Origin: an uncultured Oscillospiraceae bacterium
Lineage (GTDB): Bacteria > Bacillota > Clostridia > Oscillospirales > Oscillospiraceae
Length of the DNA: 7,448 bases
NCBI GenBank assembly: GCA_944385775.1
Contig: CALWYM010000023.1
Coordinates: 1-7,448 of the forward strand
Direction of reading: 5' to 3'
Shown: positions 1 through 6,370 of the stretch, one piece after another
How the letters are laid out: every line of letters begins with the position of its first letter
Numbering within the stretch: the first letter of the stretch is position 1
Made by a program: the position numbers and the translations under genes
The notes under the pieces: generated by a model
Seen by the model: the letters and a program-made list of their open reading frames with translations, nothing else
The model's database searches: none
Told to the model about the DNA's origin: nothing

Positions 1-2
1 AT

Positions 3-155
3 TTGAACAAATATACGGTGAACCTGGGTAAAGGTGAAAACGTTAAGGAGAAGCTTTACCTTTTGCAGAGCGTTGTTGAGGCTCACGCCGACGATAATTT
101 TGAGGCTACAATAGATTTATCCAAGGATAACCAGGCAAATTATATTAAGCAATAA
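3..155 (+). CDS. ftsQ: C-terminal end of FtsQ/DivIB-like division protein (5' truncated by window)
   Basis: An open frame runs from the window edge to a TAA at 153-155 and gives the last 50 residues of a protein; its start lies outside the window. The tail contains a YTVNLGKGENVKEKL segment, then a helix-like stretch, then EATIDLSKDNQANYIKQ. This resembles the end of the FtsQ/DivIB beta domain, where a strand carrying 'LG' and 'KL' is followed by a helix and a final 'G-T-I/L-D-L-S' strand. FtsQ/DivIB is a single-pass membrane protein with an extracytoplasmic POTRA domain that links FtsL/FtsB (DivIC) to the septal synthesis machinery. The position directly upstream of ftsZ supports the call. 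No FtsA gene lies between them. The assignment rests on a short fragment plus context, so another envelope protein is not excluded. Confidence 0.65.
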   Translation: MNKYTVNLGKGENVKEKLYLLQSVVEAHADDNFEATIDLSKDNQANYIKQ

Positions 156-207
156 TTAATTTTCTGTGAAAAACCAAAAATCTTTGGTCAAATGGGTTTC
201 TTAGCTA

Positions 208-236
208 TTGACCTTGAAAAGCTTTAGTTATAAAAT
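208..236 (+). promoter_or_regulatory. Probable sigma-A promoter for ftsZ
   Basis: TTGACC (208-213) is followed after 17 bases by TAAAAT (231-236), so it matches the sigma-A consensus at 5/6 and 5/6 with ideal spacing. An alternative register of the -10, TATAAA at 229-234, has a 15-base spacer. Transcription would begin near 243 and give ftsZ a leader of roughly 218 bases. The promoter lies 52 bases after the ftsQ stop, with no plus-strand terminator in between, so ftsZ is probably read both from here and by read-through from the division cluster. Confidence 0.65.
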
Positions 237-247
237 AAGAAAGAATA

Positions 248-435
248 TAGGGATTGGAGTGCTTTTTGCGCTCATGGTGTCGACCGGTTTTTGCCGAGGA
301 CAGCTGAGGGAAATCCTAATGTTTCTTTTTAAGGTTTAGTAAGAAAGTGGCTCTGCCCCTAAACTCTTTAAAATATGGGTTTGGCGAGAAAAATACAAAT
401 GACAGGCGGCAATTTCGGCTGTTGCTGAGACTGCC
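248..435 (+). promoter_or_regulatory. Candidate structured 5' leader RNA of ftsZ
   Basis: This covers most of the 305-base gap before ftsZ (156-460). By eye the leader folds into three parts. The first, 248-318, is a three-way junction: a closing stem TAG(G)GATT (248-255) with AATCCTA (312-318), an arm GAGTGC (257-262) with GCGCTC (268-273), and an arm TGTC/GACA (278-281, 299-302) capped by CGG/CCG (285-287, 294-296). The second, 331-368, is a hairpin built on GTTTAG (334-339) and CTAAAC (359-364). The third, 405-435, pairs GGCG/TGCC and GCAAT/GTTGC and ends 12 bases before the ribosome binding site. I could not match it to a riboswitch class I know. It could be a regulatory leader or an ordinary untranslated region with chance pairing; no covariation evidence is available from one sequence. 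Confidence 0.35.
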
Positions 436-460
436 AAATTAAAATACAGGAGGATTTAAT

Positions 461-1606
461 ATGCCAGAGATGTTTGAGTCCGGTCCGGACAATGTAGTTG
501 TAATAAAGGTGGTTGGTATTGGCGGTGCCGGTAACAATGTTGTTAACAGAATGGTAAAGTCAGGTACCCAGGGGGTGGAGTTTGTCTCCCTCAATACTGA
601 TAAGCCGGCGCTTGCCATCTCTGCTGCTGATAATAAGGTTCAGATTGGCGAGAAGCTTACCCACGGTCAGGGTGCCGGTTCAAATCCTGAAATCGGCAAA
701 AAGGCAGCGGAGGAAAGCCGCAACAATATCGCAAAGGTTCTTGAGGGCACGGATATGGTGTTTATCGCGGCCGGCATGGGCGGCGGTACAGGTACCGGAG
801 CTTCCCCCGTGGTGGCTGATATTGCAAGAGAGCAGGGGATTCTTACCGTCGGTGTTGTGACAAAGCCCTTTAGCTTTGAGGGTAAGAGGAGAATGGATCA
901 GGCCAATGAGGGTATTGCAAACCTTCTTTCCAAGGTCGACGCACTGCTCATAATCCCAAATGATCGTCTTAAGCACGCTACGGACCAGAAGCTTACCTTT
1001 GCTAATGCTTTTGAGATAGCTGACGATGTGCTGCTTCAGGCTGTTACCAGTATTTCAGAACTTATTAAGAATACGGGCTTTATTAACCTTGACTTTGCTG
1101 ATGTGACCGCAATTATGAAAGACGCGGGATACGCTCATATGGGCGTTGGACACGCAGCCGGAAAGAATAAGGCCGAGGAGGCTGCAAAGGCTGCCGTATC
1201 CAGTCCTCTTATGGAGACCAGCATTAACGGAGCAAGGGGTGTCCTTGTTAATATTACCGGTTCCCTTGATATTGGTCTTGACGATATTGAGACTGCCGCA
1301 AGTCTTGTCCAAGAGGCAGCTCACCCGGACGCCAACATTATCTTCGGCGCCAGCTTTGACGAGACTATGGATGATGAGATCCGTGTTACCGTTATTGCCA
1401 CGCGCTTTGACGAAAAGCCTACGGGTAACTTCTCAAATACTGATAAGACCGCAGATACTCAGACTACCGGTGGGTTCTTTACCGAGGCATCCGAGAAAAC
1501 TGAATCAGCTTCCGGTACTCAGCAGGATAAGGCGTCGGAGCCTATCTCTTCTGATGAGGAGGAAGACCCCTTCAGCAAAATATTTGAGATTTTCAGCAAT
1601 AAATAA
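461..1606 (+). CDS. ftsZ: Cell division protein FtsZ
   Basis: FtsZ is the bacterial tubulin homologue, a cytoplasmic GTPase that polymerises into the Z-ring at midcell and recruits the divisome. The 381-residue product has the expected order. The nucleotide-binding start GIGGAGNN is at 19-26, the tubulin signature GGGTGTG at 107-113, NDRL at 167-170, and the T7 catalytic loop NLDFADV at 209-215, with Asp211 and Asp214 placed to complete the GTPase site of the next subunit. The globular core ends near residue 317. It is followed by an acidic, Ser/Thr-rich linker (about 318-367) and a terminal DPFSKIFEIFSNK peptide. That tail lacks the DIPxFLRxR-like basic form seen in many FtsZs. AGGAGG at 448-453 lies 7 bases before the ATG, which fixes the start. 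Upstream is an FtsQ-like gene, and a strong terminator follows 15 bases after the stop. Confidence 0.98.
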   Translation: MPEMFESGPDNVVVIKVVGIGGAGNNVVNRMVKSGTQGVEFVSLNTDKPALAISAADNKVQIGEKLTHGQGAGSNPEIGKKAAEESRNNIAKVLEGTDMVFIAAGMGGGTGTGASPVVADIAREQGILTVGVVTKPFSFEGKRRMDQANEGIANLLSKVDALLIIPNDRLKHATDQKLTFANAFEIADDVLLQAVTSISELIKNTGFINLDFADVTAIMKDAGYAHMGVGHAAGKNKAEEAAKAAVSSPLMETSINGARGVLVNITGSLDIGLDDIETAASLVQEAAHPDANIIFGASFDETMDDEIRVTVIATRFDEKPTGNFSNTDKTADTQTTGGFFTEASEKTESASGTQQDKASEPISSDEEEDPFSKIFEIFSNK

Positions 1607-1621
1607 GCCAGTAAACAATGG

Positions 1622-1652
1622 AAACCGCAGCAGAAATCTGCTGCGGTTTTTT
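1622..1652 (+). terminator. Intrinsic terminator after ftsZ
   Basis: CCGCAGCAG (1625-1633) pairs perfectly with CTGCTGCGG (1638-1646) around a four-base loop, and the A run before the stem pairs into the T run after it. Six T residues (1647-1652) follow directly. This is a textbook Rho-independent terminator that separates ftsZ from the nrd operon. The AT-rich stretch that follows, up to the nrdD promoter at 1775, holds no gene that I can support; it has only a weak TTTTTGG/CCAAAAA hairpin at 1700-1716. Confidence 0.93.
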
Positions 1653-1774
1653 AATGGTTTTTTTGCCAAAATACATGGAATATTATGGTTTAAAAAATTT
1701 TTTTGGAAGCCAAAAACCTTTTTACTTCAAGCGGTTTGGGCACTTTTATAACCAGGATATTGTGCCGGCGACTC

Positions 1775-1803
1775 TTGACACAGCACCATATATGCTATAT
1801 AAT
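1775..1803 (+). promoter_or_regulatory. Consensus sigma-A promoter of nrdDG
   Basis: TTGACA (1775-1780) and TATAAT (1798-1803) are both perfect consensus hexamers separated by the ideal 17 bases. Transcription would start near 1810, giving a leader of about 70 bases before the preferred nrdD start. The -10 hexamer lies wholly inside the upstream NrdR-box-like sequence, so such a strong promoter would be directly blocked when the repressor binds. Confidence 0.88.
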
Positions 1804-1840
1804 GTGTCTTGCGCTTAGGTAAATACACAATATTTAGTTG
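1792..1840 (+). promoter_or_regulatory. Pair of NrdR boxes (operator) upstream of nrdD
   Basis: Two 16-base sites match the NrdR-box pattern ACACWATATATWGTGT at 13 of 16 positions each. ATGCTATATAATGTGT (1792-1807) keeps the right half, and ACACAATATTTAGTTG (1825-1840) keeps the left half. Their centres are 33 bases apart, close to three helical turns, as expected for the paired sites bound by NrdR. NrdR is a zinc-ribbon/ATP-cone repressor that senses dATP/ATP and represses ribonucleotide reductase operons. The first box covers the -10 and the second lies just after the predicted transcription start. The nrdR gene itself is not in this window. Confidence 0.8.
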
Positions 1841-1878
1841 TTTTTATAAAGAATGAGCTTGAAGGGGAAGTGTTTTTT

Positions 1879-4053
1879 GTGAAAGTTATTAAGAGGAACG
1901 GCGCAGAGGTACCATTTGATATTGGGAAGATAGAGACGGCTATTTCAAAGGCAAATGTGACTGTCGATGAATCGGCTAGAATGACTCAGAGACAGATAGA
2001 GCGTATTGCGCAGTCGGTTGTGCTGTCCTGCGAGAAGCTTGGAAGGGCACCTACGGTTGAGGAGATACAGGACTTTGTAGAGTATCAGATAATGGCTCAC
2101 GGAGCGTATGAGGTGGCAAAAAATTATATCACCTACCGCTATACCCGTTCGCTGGTGCGCAGGAGCAATACTACTGATGATAAGATCCTCTCACTTATTG
2201 AGTGTAACAACGAGGAGGCGAAACAGGAAAATTCCAATAAAAATCCTGTTGTAAACTCCACTCAGAGAGATTACATGGCAGGAGAGGTTTCCAGGGACAT
2301 AACAAACCGTATCCTCCTTCCTCCTGATATTGTGGAGGCGCATAACGAGGGAATTATCCACTTCCATGACGCGGACTACTTTGCCCAGCATATGCATAAC
2401 TGTGACCTTGTAAACCTGGAGGATATGCTTCAAAACGGCACAGTTATTACGGATACGATGATTGAGAGACATCACAGCTTTTCCACAGCCTGTAAAATAG
2501 CCACTCAGATTGTAGCTCAGGTCGCGTCTAACCAGTACGGCGGACAGTCCATTTCACTTGCCCATCTGGCTCCTTTTGTGGATGTTTCAAGACAGAAAAT
2601 AAGAAAGAACGTTATTGAGAGTTTAAGGTCAATAGGCGTTGAGCCTACCGAGGAGCAGGTTGCGGAGCTTACTGAAAAGCGCCTTCGTGAGGAAGTAAAG
2701 AGCGGAGTACAGACTATTCAGTACCAGGTGGTTACTCTGCTTACAACAAATGGACAGGCTCCGTTTGTCACTGTTTTCATGTATCTTGGCGAGGCTAAGA
2801 ACGAGCAGGAGAAAAAGGACCTGGCGATGATAATTGAGGAGACACTGCTCCAGCGCTATCAGGGAGTTAAGAATGAAAAGGGTGTATGGGTCACTCCGGC
2901 TTTCCCGAAGCTCATATACGTCCTCGAGGAGGATAATATTCACGAGGATTCACCTTACTGGTACCTGACGAAGCTTGCTGCCAAGTGCACGGCAAAACGT
3001 ATGGTTCCGGATTATATATCCGAAAAGAAGATGCTTGAGCTTAAAATTGATAAAAACGGTGAGGGTCACTGCTATACATGTATGGGCTGCCGCAGCTTCC
3101 TTACACCTTATGTTGACGAAAACGGAAAGCCCAAGTATTACGGCAGATTTAACCAGGGCGTTGTCACAATAAATCTCGTTGACGTGGCCCTTTCCTCCGG
3201 CGGAGATAAGGAAAAATTCTGGAAAATATTTGATGAGCGTCTTGAACTGTGCCACAGAGCGCTGATGTGCCGCCATAACAGGCTTAAGGGAACCCTTTCC
3301 GATGCGGCGCCTATTTTGTGGCAGTACGGGGCCTGTGCCCGCCTTAAGAAGGGTGAGCCCATAGACAAGCTGCTCTACGGCGGATACTCCACAATCTCCC
3401 TGGGATATGCGGGACTTTACGAATGTGTAAAGTACATGACAGGCAAGAGTCATACCGACCCTGAGGCTACGCCCTTTGCCCTTGATATTATGAAGTTTAT
3501 GAACGATGCCTGCAATCGCTGGAAGGCAGAGCATAACATTGATTTCAGTCTTTATGGTACTCCTCTGGAGTCCACCACCTATAAGTTTGCAAAGTGCCTC
3601 CAGCGTCGTTTCGGCATCATTCCCGGAATTACCGATAAGGGATATATTACTAACAGTTACCATGTCCATGTGACTGAGAAAATCAATGCCTTTGATAAGC
3701 TTAAATTTGAAGCTCAGTTCCAGCACCTTTCACCAGGCGGAGCTATCAGCTACGTAGAGGTGCCGAATATGCAGAACAATATTGAGGCAGTGCTTGAGGT
3801 AATGAAGTTTATTTACGATAATATTATCTATGCGGAGCTTAATACAAAGTCTGATTACTGCCAGGAATGCGGCTATGACGGTGAGATTGAGATAGTCGAG
3901 CAGGACGGAAAGCTTATATGGCGCTGCCCACAGTGCGGAAATACTGACCAGAACAAGATGAATGTGGCGCGCCGCACCTGCGGATATATCGGTACCCAGT
4001 TCTGGAACCAGGGTCGTACCCAGGAAATTAAGGACAGAGTTCTCCATCTTTAA
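1879..4053 (+). CDS. nrdD: Anaerobic (class III) ribonucleoside-triphosphate reductase NrdD
   Basis: NrdD reduces ribonucleoside triphosphates to deoxyribonucleotides in the cytoplasm under anaerobic conditions, using an oxygen-sensitive glycyl radical. Starting at the GTG at 1879 the protein has 724 residues. Residues 1 to about 95 form an ATP-cone allosteric domain beginning MKVIKRNGAEVPFD. The catalytic ten-stranded barrel follows, with Cys175 (in HNCDLVNLEDML) and Cys404 (in MGCRSFL) matching the active-site cysteines of the T4 enzyme. A C-terminal zinc ribbon has Cys661, Cys664, Cys683 and Cys686. The glycyl-radical motif RRTCGYIG places the radical at Gly702. An upstream in-frame GTG at 1870 would add MFF, but it lies only 2 bases after the AAGGGG ribosome binding site (1862-1867). 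The 1879 start has an 11-base spacing and gives the usual family N-terminus. nrdG follows after 24 bases. Confidence 0.97.
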   Translation: MKVIKRNGAEVPFDIGKIETAISKANVTVDESARMTQRQIERIAQSVVLSCEKLGRAPTVEEIQDFVEYQIMAHGAYEVAKNYITYRYTRSLVRRSNTTDDKILSLIECNNEEAKQENSNKNPVVNSTQRDYMAGEVSRDITNRILLPPDIVEAHNEGIIHFHDADYFAQHMHNCDLVNLEDMLQNGTVITDTMIERHHSFSTACKIATQIVAQVASNQYGGQSISLAHLAPFVDVSRQKIRKNVIESLRSIGVEPTEEQVAELTEKRLREEVKSGVQTIQYQVVTLLTTNGQAPFVTVFMYLGEAKNEQEKKDLAMIIEETLLQRYQGVKNEKGVWVTPAFPKLIYVLEEDNIHEDSPYWYLTKLAAKCTAKRMVPDYISEKKMLELKIDKNGEGHCYTCMGCRSFLTPYVDENGKPKYYGRFNQGVVTINLVDVALSSGGDKEKFWKIFDERLELCHRALMCRHNRLKGTLSDAAPILWQYGACARLKKGEPIDKLLYGGYSTISLGYAGLYECVKYMTGKSHTDPEATPFALDIMKFMNDACNRWKAEHNIDFSLYGTPLESTTYKFAKCLQRRFGIIPGITDKGYITNSYHVHVTEKINAFDKLKFEAQFQHLSPGGAISYVEVPNMQNNIEAVLEVMKFIYDNIIYAELNTKSDYCQECGYDGEIEIVEQDGKLIWRCPQCGNTDQNKMNVARRTCGYIGTQFWNQGRTQEIKDRVLHL

Positions 4054-4077
4054 GCTTTTTGCGGGAGGTTAAGGGTT

Positions 4078-4599
4078 TTGTACTACGGTGAGATAAAAAA
4101 CTGCGATATAGCAGACGGAGTTGGAGTCAGGGTGACCCTGTTTGTTTCCGGCTGTACGAACCACTGTGAGGGCTGTTTTCAGCCTGAGACGTGGAATTTC
4201 AAGTACGGAAAGCCCTTTACAAAGGATACGGAGGAAGAAATTTTGAACCTCCTTAAGCCGAGCTATATTAACGGACTTACCCTCCTTGGCGGAGAGCCCT
4301 TTGAGCCGGAAAATCAGAGAGTCCTTCTGCCCTTTGTAAAAAGGGTCAGGGAGACCTATCCGGAAAAGACGGTCTGGTCATATTCCGGTTTTACTCTTGA
4401 GGAGTTGATTACTGACGGCAGTCACCCCAGATGTGAGGTAACCGACGAGCTTTTAGGACTTCTTGACGTGTTGGTGGACGGCAGGTTTGTACTGGATCAG
4501 AGAGACATATCCTTAAGATTCAGAGGTTCCAGAAACCAGCGGCTTATAGACATGAACAAGACAAGAGAAGCAGGTAAAGTCGTACTGTGGGATACCTGA
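4078..4599 (+). CDS. nrdG: Anaerobic ribonucleotide reductase-activating protein NrdG (radical SAM)
   Basis: NrdG is the activase of NrdD. It uses a [4Fe-4S] cluster and S-adenosylmethionine to generate the 5'-deoxyadenosyl radical that abstracts a hydrogen from the NrdD glycine. The 173-residue length is normal for the family. The radical-SAM cluster motif CTNHCEGC supplies Cys26, Cys30 and Cys33 (CxxxCxxC). A GGEP motif for SAM binding is at 71-74, and the N-terminal MYYGEIKNCDIADGVGVRVTLF stretch is typical of NrdG. The start is a TTG at 4078, supported by GGGAGG (4063-4068) with 9 bases between, and the reading frame aligns with known NrdG N-termini. It lies 24 bases after nrdD with no promoter between them, so the two are co-transcribed and presumably share the NrdR control. 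Confidence 0.96.
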   Translation: MYYGEIKNCDIADGVGVRVTLFVSGCTNHCEGCFQPETWNFKYGKPFTKDTEEEILNLLKPSYINGLTLLGGEPFEPENQRVLLPFVKRVRETYPEKTVWSYSGFTLEELITDGSHPRCEVTDELLGLLDVLVDGRFVLDQRDISLRFRGSRNQRLIDMNKTREAGKVVLWDT

Positions 4600-4618
4600 C
4601 AGACGAAGGAAAAATAAT

Positions 4619-4651
4619 ACAGCCCCATATCTTTCTAAGATATGGGGCTGT
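4619..4651. terminator. Shared hairpin terminator between convergent operons
   Basis: CAGCCCCATATCTT (4620-4633) pairs perfectly over 14 bases with AAGATATGGGGCTG (4637-4650) around a three-base loop, and one more A-T pair (4619-4651) can extend it. On the minus strand the hairpin is followed by TATTATTTTT, a fair U-tract, so it should end the CHR operon transcript. On the plus strand, where it closes nrdDG, no T run follows, so termination there would be weaker or of a different kind. It lies 19 bases after the nrdG stop and 18 bases beyond the stop of the minus-strand gene. Confidence 0.82.
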
Positions 4652-4669
4652 GCTGTATATACTTCAGCA

Positions 4670-5188
4670 CTAAACAATCAGAAATTCATTTTCCTTTTCA
4701 ATATAGCGGCAGAAAATAAATAAACCGCAGATTTCCTCCGGCGAGAAATCCTCAGAGCAGTCAATATCCCAGCCGCCCGTTATCCCTCTGTGAGTTACGG
4801 ATAAAACCTTATGTCCGTCATGGCAGCGGAGAATGTACAGCCTGGGGGACTCCATGGTAAAAATGCAGACTTCGTTTCTCATATATACGGCAGCTCTGTC
4901 AACCTTTGGAAGTCTGAGGGAACCTGAACTTTTTTTGTCACCCTCATCGGGCGCACAGTCTGGACGGGCTTTGATAAGCACGTTCCCTGCGGAATCCAAA
5001 AGGGAATATTCCTTTTCGGATACGGGACATGAGGAACTGTCCGCCGGGGGAAATCTGACCAGCGTTTTGGCAATTAGATCACCCCGGGGAGAAAGAATAC
5101 TTCTTTCCGCGCCGGATAAACTGGATATTATGCGGCACAGCTCGCTGCCGTCACGGGTCAAAAGACCGGAATTCATGGTGTACATCAT
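4670..5188 (-). CDS. Hypothetical protein, last gene of the CHR transporter operon
   Basis: I do not recognise this 172-residue protein with confidence. The start is an ATG at 5186-5188 with AGGGAG at 5198-5203, nine bases upstream. A second ATG follows immediately, but its spacing is worse. The gene begins 17 bases after the second CHR gene, and its ribosome binding site abuts that stop codon, so translation is probably linked. There is no signal peptide or membrane segment. Residues 59-75 (KEYSLLDSAGNVLIKAR) and 100-142 look like a run of beta strands, ending in GGWDID. A hydrophobic helix-like segment follows at 149-162 (SPEEICGLFIFCRY). This order recalls the LURP-one/tubby-like beta-barrel fold with a buried C-terminal helix, but that is only a fold-level guess. 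It has eight cysteines, at 18, 54, 78, 108, 122, 144, 154 and 160, with no CxxC pair. Confidence 0.72.
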   Translation of the reverse strand: MMYTMNSGLLTRDGSELCRIISSLSGAERSILSPRGDLIAKTLVRFPPADSSSCPVSEKEYSLLDSAGNVLIKARPDCAPDEGDKKSSGSLRLPKVDRAAVYMRNEVCIFTMESPRLYILRCHDGHKVLSVTHRGITGGWDIDCSEDFSPEEICGLFIFCRYIEKENEFLIV

Positions 5189-5205
5189 TATTTTGTACTC
5201 CCTAC

Positions 5206-5769
5206 TCAGAAAATGGAATAAAGGATTGCTCCCAGAACGCCTGACCCCGCCATTACGAAAATGGGGTTAAACTTCCATTTTCTCAGCACAAAAAGGGCAA
5301 GTGCGAAAATTACCAAAGCTACGTAGTCTATGTTCTCCCAAATGATAGGGAAGGAATGCTGACCGAAAAGGGCAAGAATTACAAGAGACAGAGCAGCTGA
5401 GGCAATCATCGCCACTATCACGGGGTGAAGGCTGCTTAGAGTGCCCTGAACCGTTTTTATGTTGCGGAAACGGTAGTATATATACGCCAGCGTAATAACA
5501 ATAGTAAAAGAAGGGAGAACACAGCCAAATGTAGCTACCAGTGCGCCGGGAAGACCGCATATCTGGGTACCTACAAAGGTGGCGGAGTTTATGGCGATGG
5601 GTCCGGGAGTCATTTCCGCAATGGTCATTATATCAGCAAACTGAGTCATTGTAAGCCATGGATGAAGCTCCACGACCTGGTGCTGGATAAGAGGCATTGC
5701 AGCGTATCCGCCGCCTATGCTGAAAAGACCAATTTGGAAAAAGCTCCAGAACAGCTCAAGGTAAATCAT
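5206..5769 (-). CDS. CHR-family (chromate transporter) short-chain protein, second of a pair
   Basis: This 187-residue polytopic membrane protein is a short, single-domain member of the chromate ion transporter (CHR/ChrA) family. It has SIGGGYAAMPLIQ at 17-29 in the first membrane region and AEMTPGPIAINSATFVG at 51-67, the two conserved blocks of the family. Several hydrophobic segments follow, at about 73-98, 116-135, 148-162 and 168-186. Its ATG overlaps the stop of the upstream CHR gene as ATGA, and AGGGAGG at 5779-5785 lies nine bases before it. Short CHR proteins usually occur as tandem pairs that work together, whereas long ChrA proteins fuse two such domains. Experimentally studied members export chromate. 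The physiological anion in anaerobes lacking chromate exposure is generally unknown, so the substrate here is not established. Confidence 0.93.
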   Translation of the reverse strand: MIYLELFWSFFQIGLFSIGGGYAAMPLIQHQVVELHPWLTMTQFADIMTIAEMTPGPIAINSATFVGTQICGLPGALVATFGCVLPSFTIVITLAYIYYRFRNIKTVQGTLSSLHPVIVAMIASAALSLVILALFGQHSFPIIWENIDYVALVIFALALFVLRKWKFNPIFVMAGSGVLGAILYSIF

Positions 5770-6344
5770 TTTTCCATACCTCCCTTTTCTTTCTTTTTTT
5801 CAGAAAGAACCGTGGTGATAGCTCCCAGAACACCACAGAATAGTATAACTATTATTATGTTTATGTCAAATACCCTTACTGCCAGAAAAGATCCAATCAA
5901 AACACATATGGGAAGTATCTTTTTCTGGCGGATAATGGCGCCGCCCATGGTAATAACCACATCGCACACAACAGCGGCTACTCCTGCTGTCATGCCAGTC
6001 ATTACGATATTAACTATGTAATTGTCCCTGAATGCCTTATAAAACAGTGAGATTATCGAAATGATAATGAGAGGCGGCAAAACCGCTCCAAGTGAGGTTA
6101 TTATTGCGCCCAAAAAGCCTGCCATATGGTATCCTACCAGTATGGATTCGTTAACGGCGATTGCTCCCGGTGACGACTGGGCTATTACAGTAAGATCCAT
6201 CATTTCCTTTTCGCTTATCCACTTAAGCTTATTTACAAATTTTTTTCTCATAAGAGGTATTATGACAAATCCTCCGCCAAAAGTACAGGCACTTAACTGG
6301 AATGTGGATAAAAAAAGGGTTTTTAGTAATTTGGGTTTTTCCAT
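5766..6344 (-). CDS. CHR-family (chromate transporter) short-chain protein, first of a pair
   Basis: This is a 192-residue membrane protein, the other half of a tandem pair of short CHR-family transporters. FGGGFVIIPLM lies at 22-32 and AQSSPGAIAVN at 55-65, matching the family's conserved blocks. Hydrophobic spans lie at about 8-31, 75-102, 110-137 and 143-180. The chosen start at 6344 has GGAG (6353-6356) eight bases upstream and yields MEKPKLLKTLF, a normal family N-terminus. The frame extends to a further ATG at 6386, but that would add 14 atypical residues and place the start upstream of the predicted promoter's transcript start. The basic C-terminal tail (KKKEKGG) encodes the ribosome binding site of the next gene, and the two genes overlap by four bases. 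It is the first gene of an operon divergent from a LysR regulator. Confidence 0.93.
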   Translation of the reverse strand: MEKPKLLKTLFLSTFQLSACTFGGGFVIIPLMRKKFVNKLKWISEKEMMDLTVIAQSSPGAIAVNESILVGYHMAGFLGAIITSLGAVLPPLIIISIISLFYKAFRDNYIVNIVMTGMTAGVAAVVCDVVITMGGAIIRQKKILPICVLIGSFLAVRVFDINIIIVILFCGVLGAITTVLSEKKKEKGGMEK

Positions 6345-6370
6345 TATTACATCTCCATCCTTTCCTAGAA

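Noticed and set aside
173..188. ACCAAA/TTTGGT hairpin after the ftsQ-like gene as a terminator
   Set aside because: It has only a six-base AT-rich stem and no T run on the plus strand. It looks terminator-like only on the minus strand, where there is no gene to end.
304..316. CTGAGGGAAATCC, superficially like hammerhead ribozyme core pieces (CUGANGA and GAAA)
   Set aside because: The hammerhead needs a stem between CUGANGA and GAAA, plus a NUH cleavage site at the third stem. Here the two pieces are adjacent and the sequence is CUGAGGG.
274..339. A 21-codon open frame (MVSTGF...) in the ftsZ leader, possibly a leader peptide
   Set aside because: The nearest GGAG lies 14 bases upstream and would be sequestered in the proposed arm, the peptide has no recognisable character, and a frame this short is expected by chance.
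1700..1716. TTTTTGG/CCAAAAA hairpin upstream of the nrdD promoter as a second terminator or regulatory RNA
   Set aside because: The stem is seven bases of almost pure A/T in a homopolymer-rich stretch, and a strong terminator already lies upstream, so it carries little weight.
1146..1751. 201-codon frame overlapping the ftsZ 3' half
   Set aside because: It is out of frame with a certain ftsZ, arginine/leucine-rich in the manner of shadow frames, and reads through the terminator.
1618..1818. 66-codon plus-strand open frame between ftsZ and nrdD
   Set aside because: Its start lies at the ftsZ terminator, it runs through the nrdD promoter and first NrdR box, and it has no ribosome binding site.
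2950..3726. 258-codon open frame antisense to nrdD
   Set aside because: It lies wholly opposite the conserved catalytic region of NrdD, has no ribosome binding site or family features, and is best explained as a codon-usage shadow.
4833..5270. 145-codon plus-strand open frame opposite the hypothetical minus-strand gene
   Set aside because: The minus-strand frame has a well-spaced ribosome binding site, operon context and a matching terminator. The plus-strand frame has none of these and runs into the end of the CHR gene.
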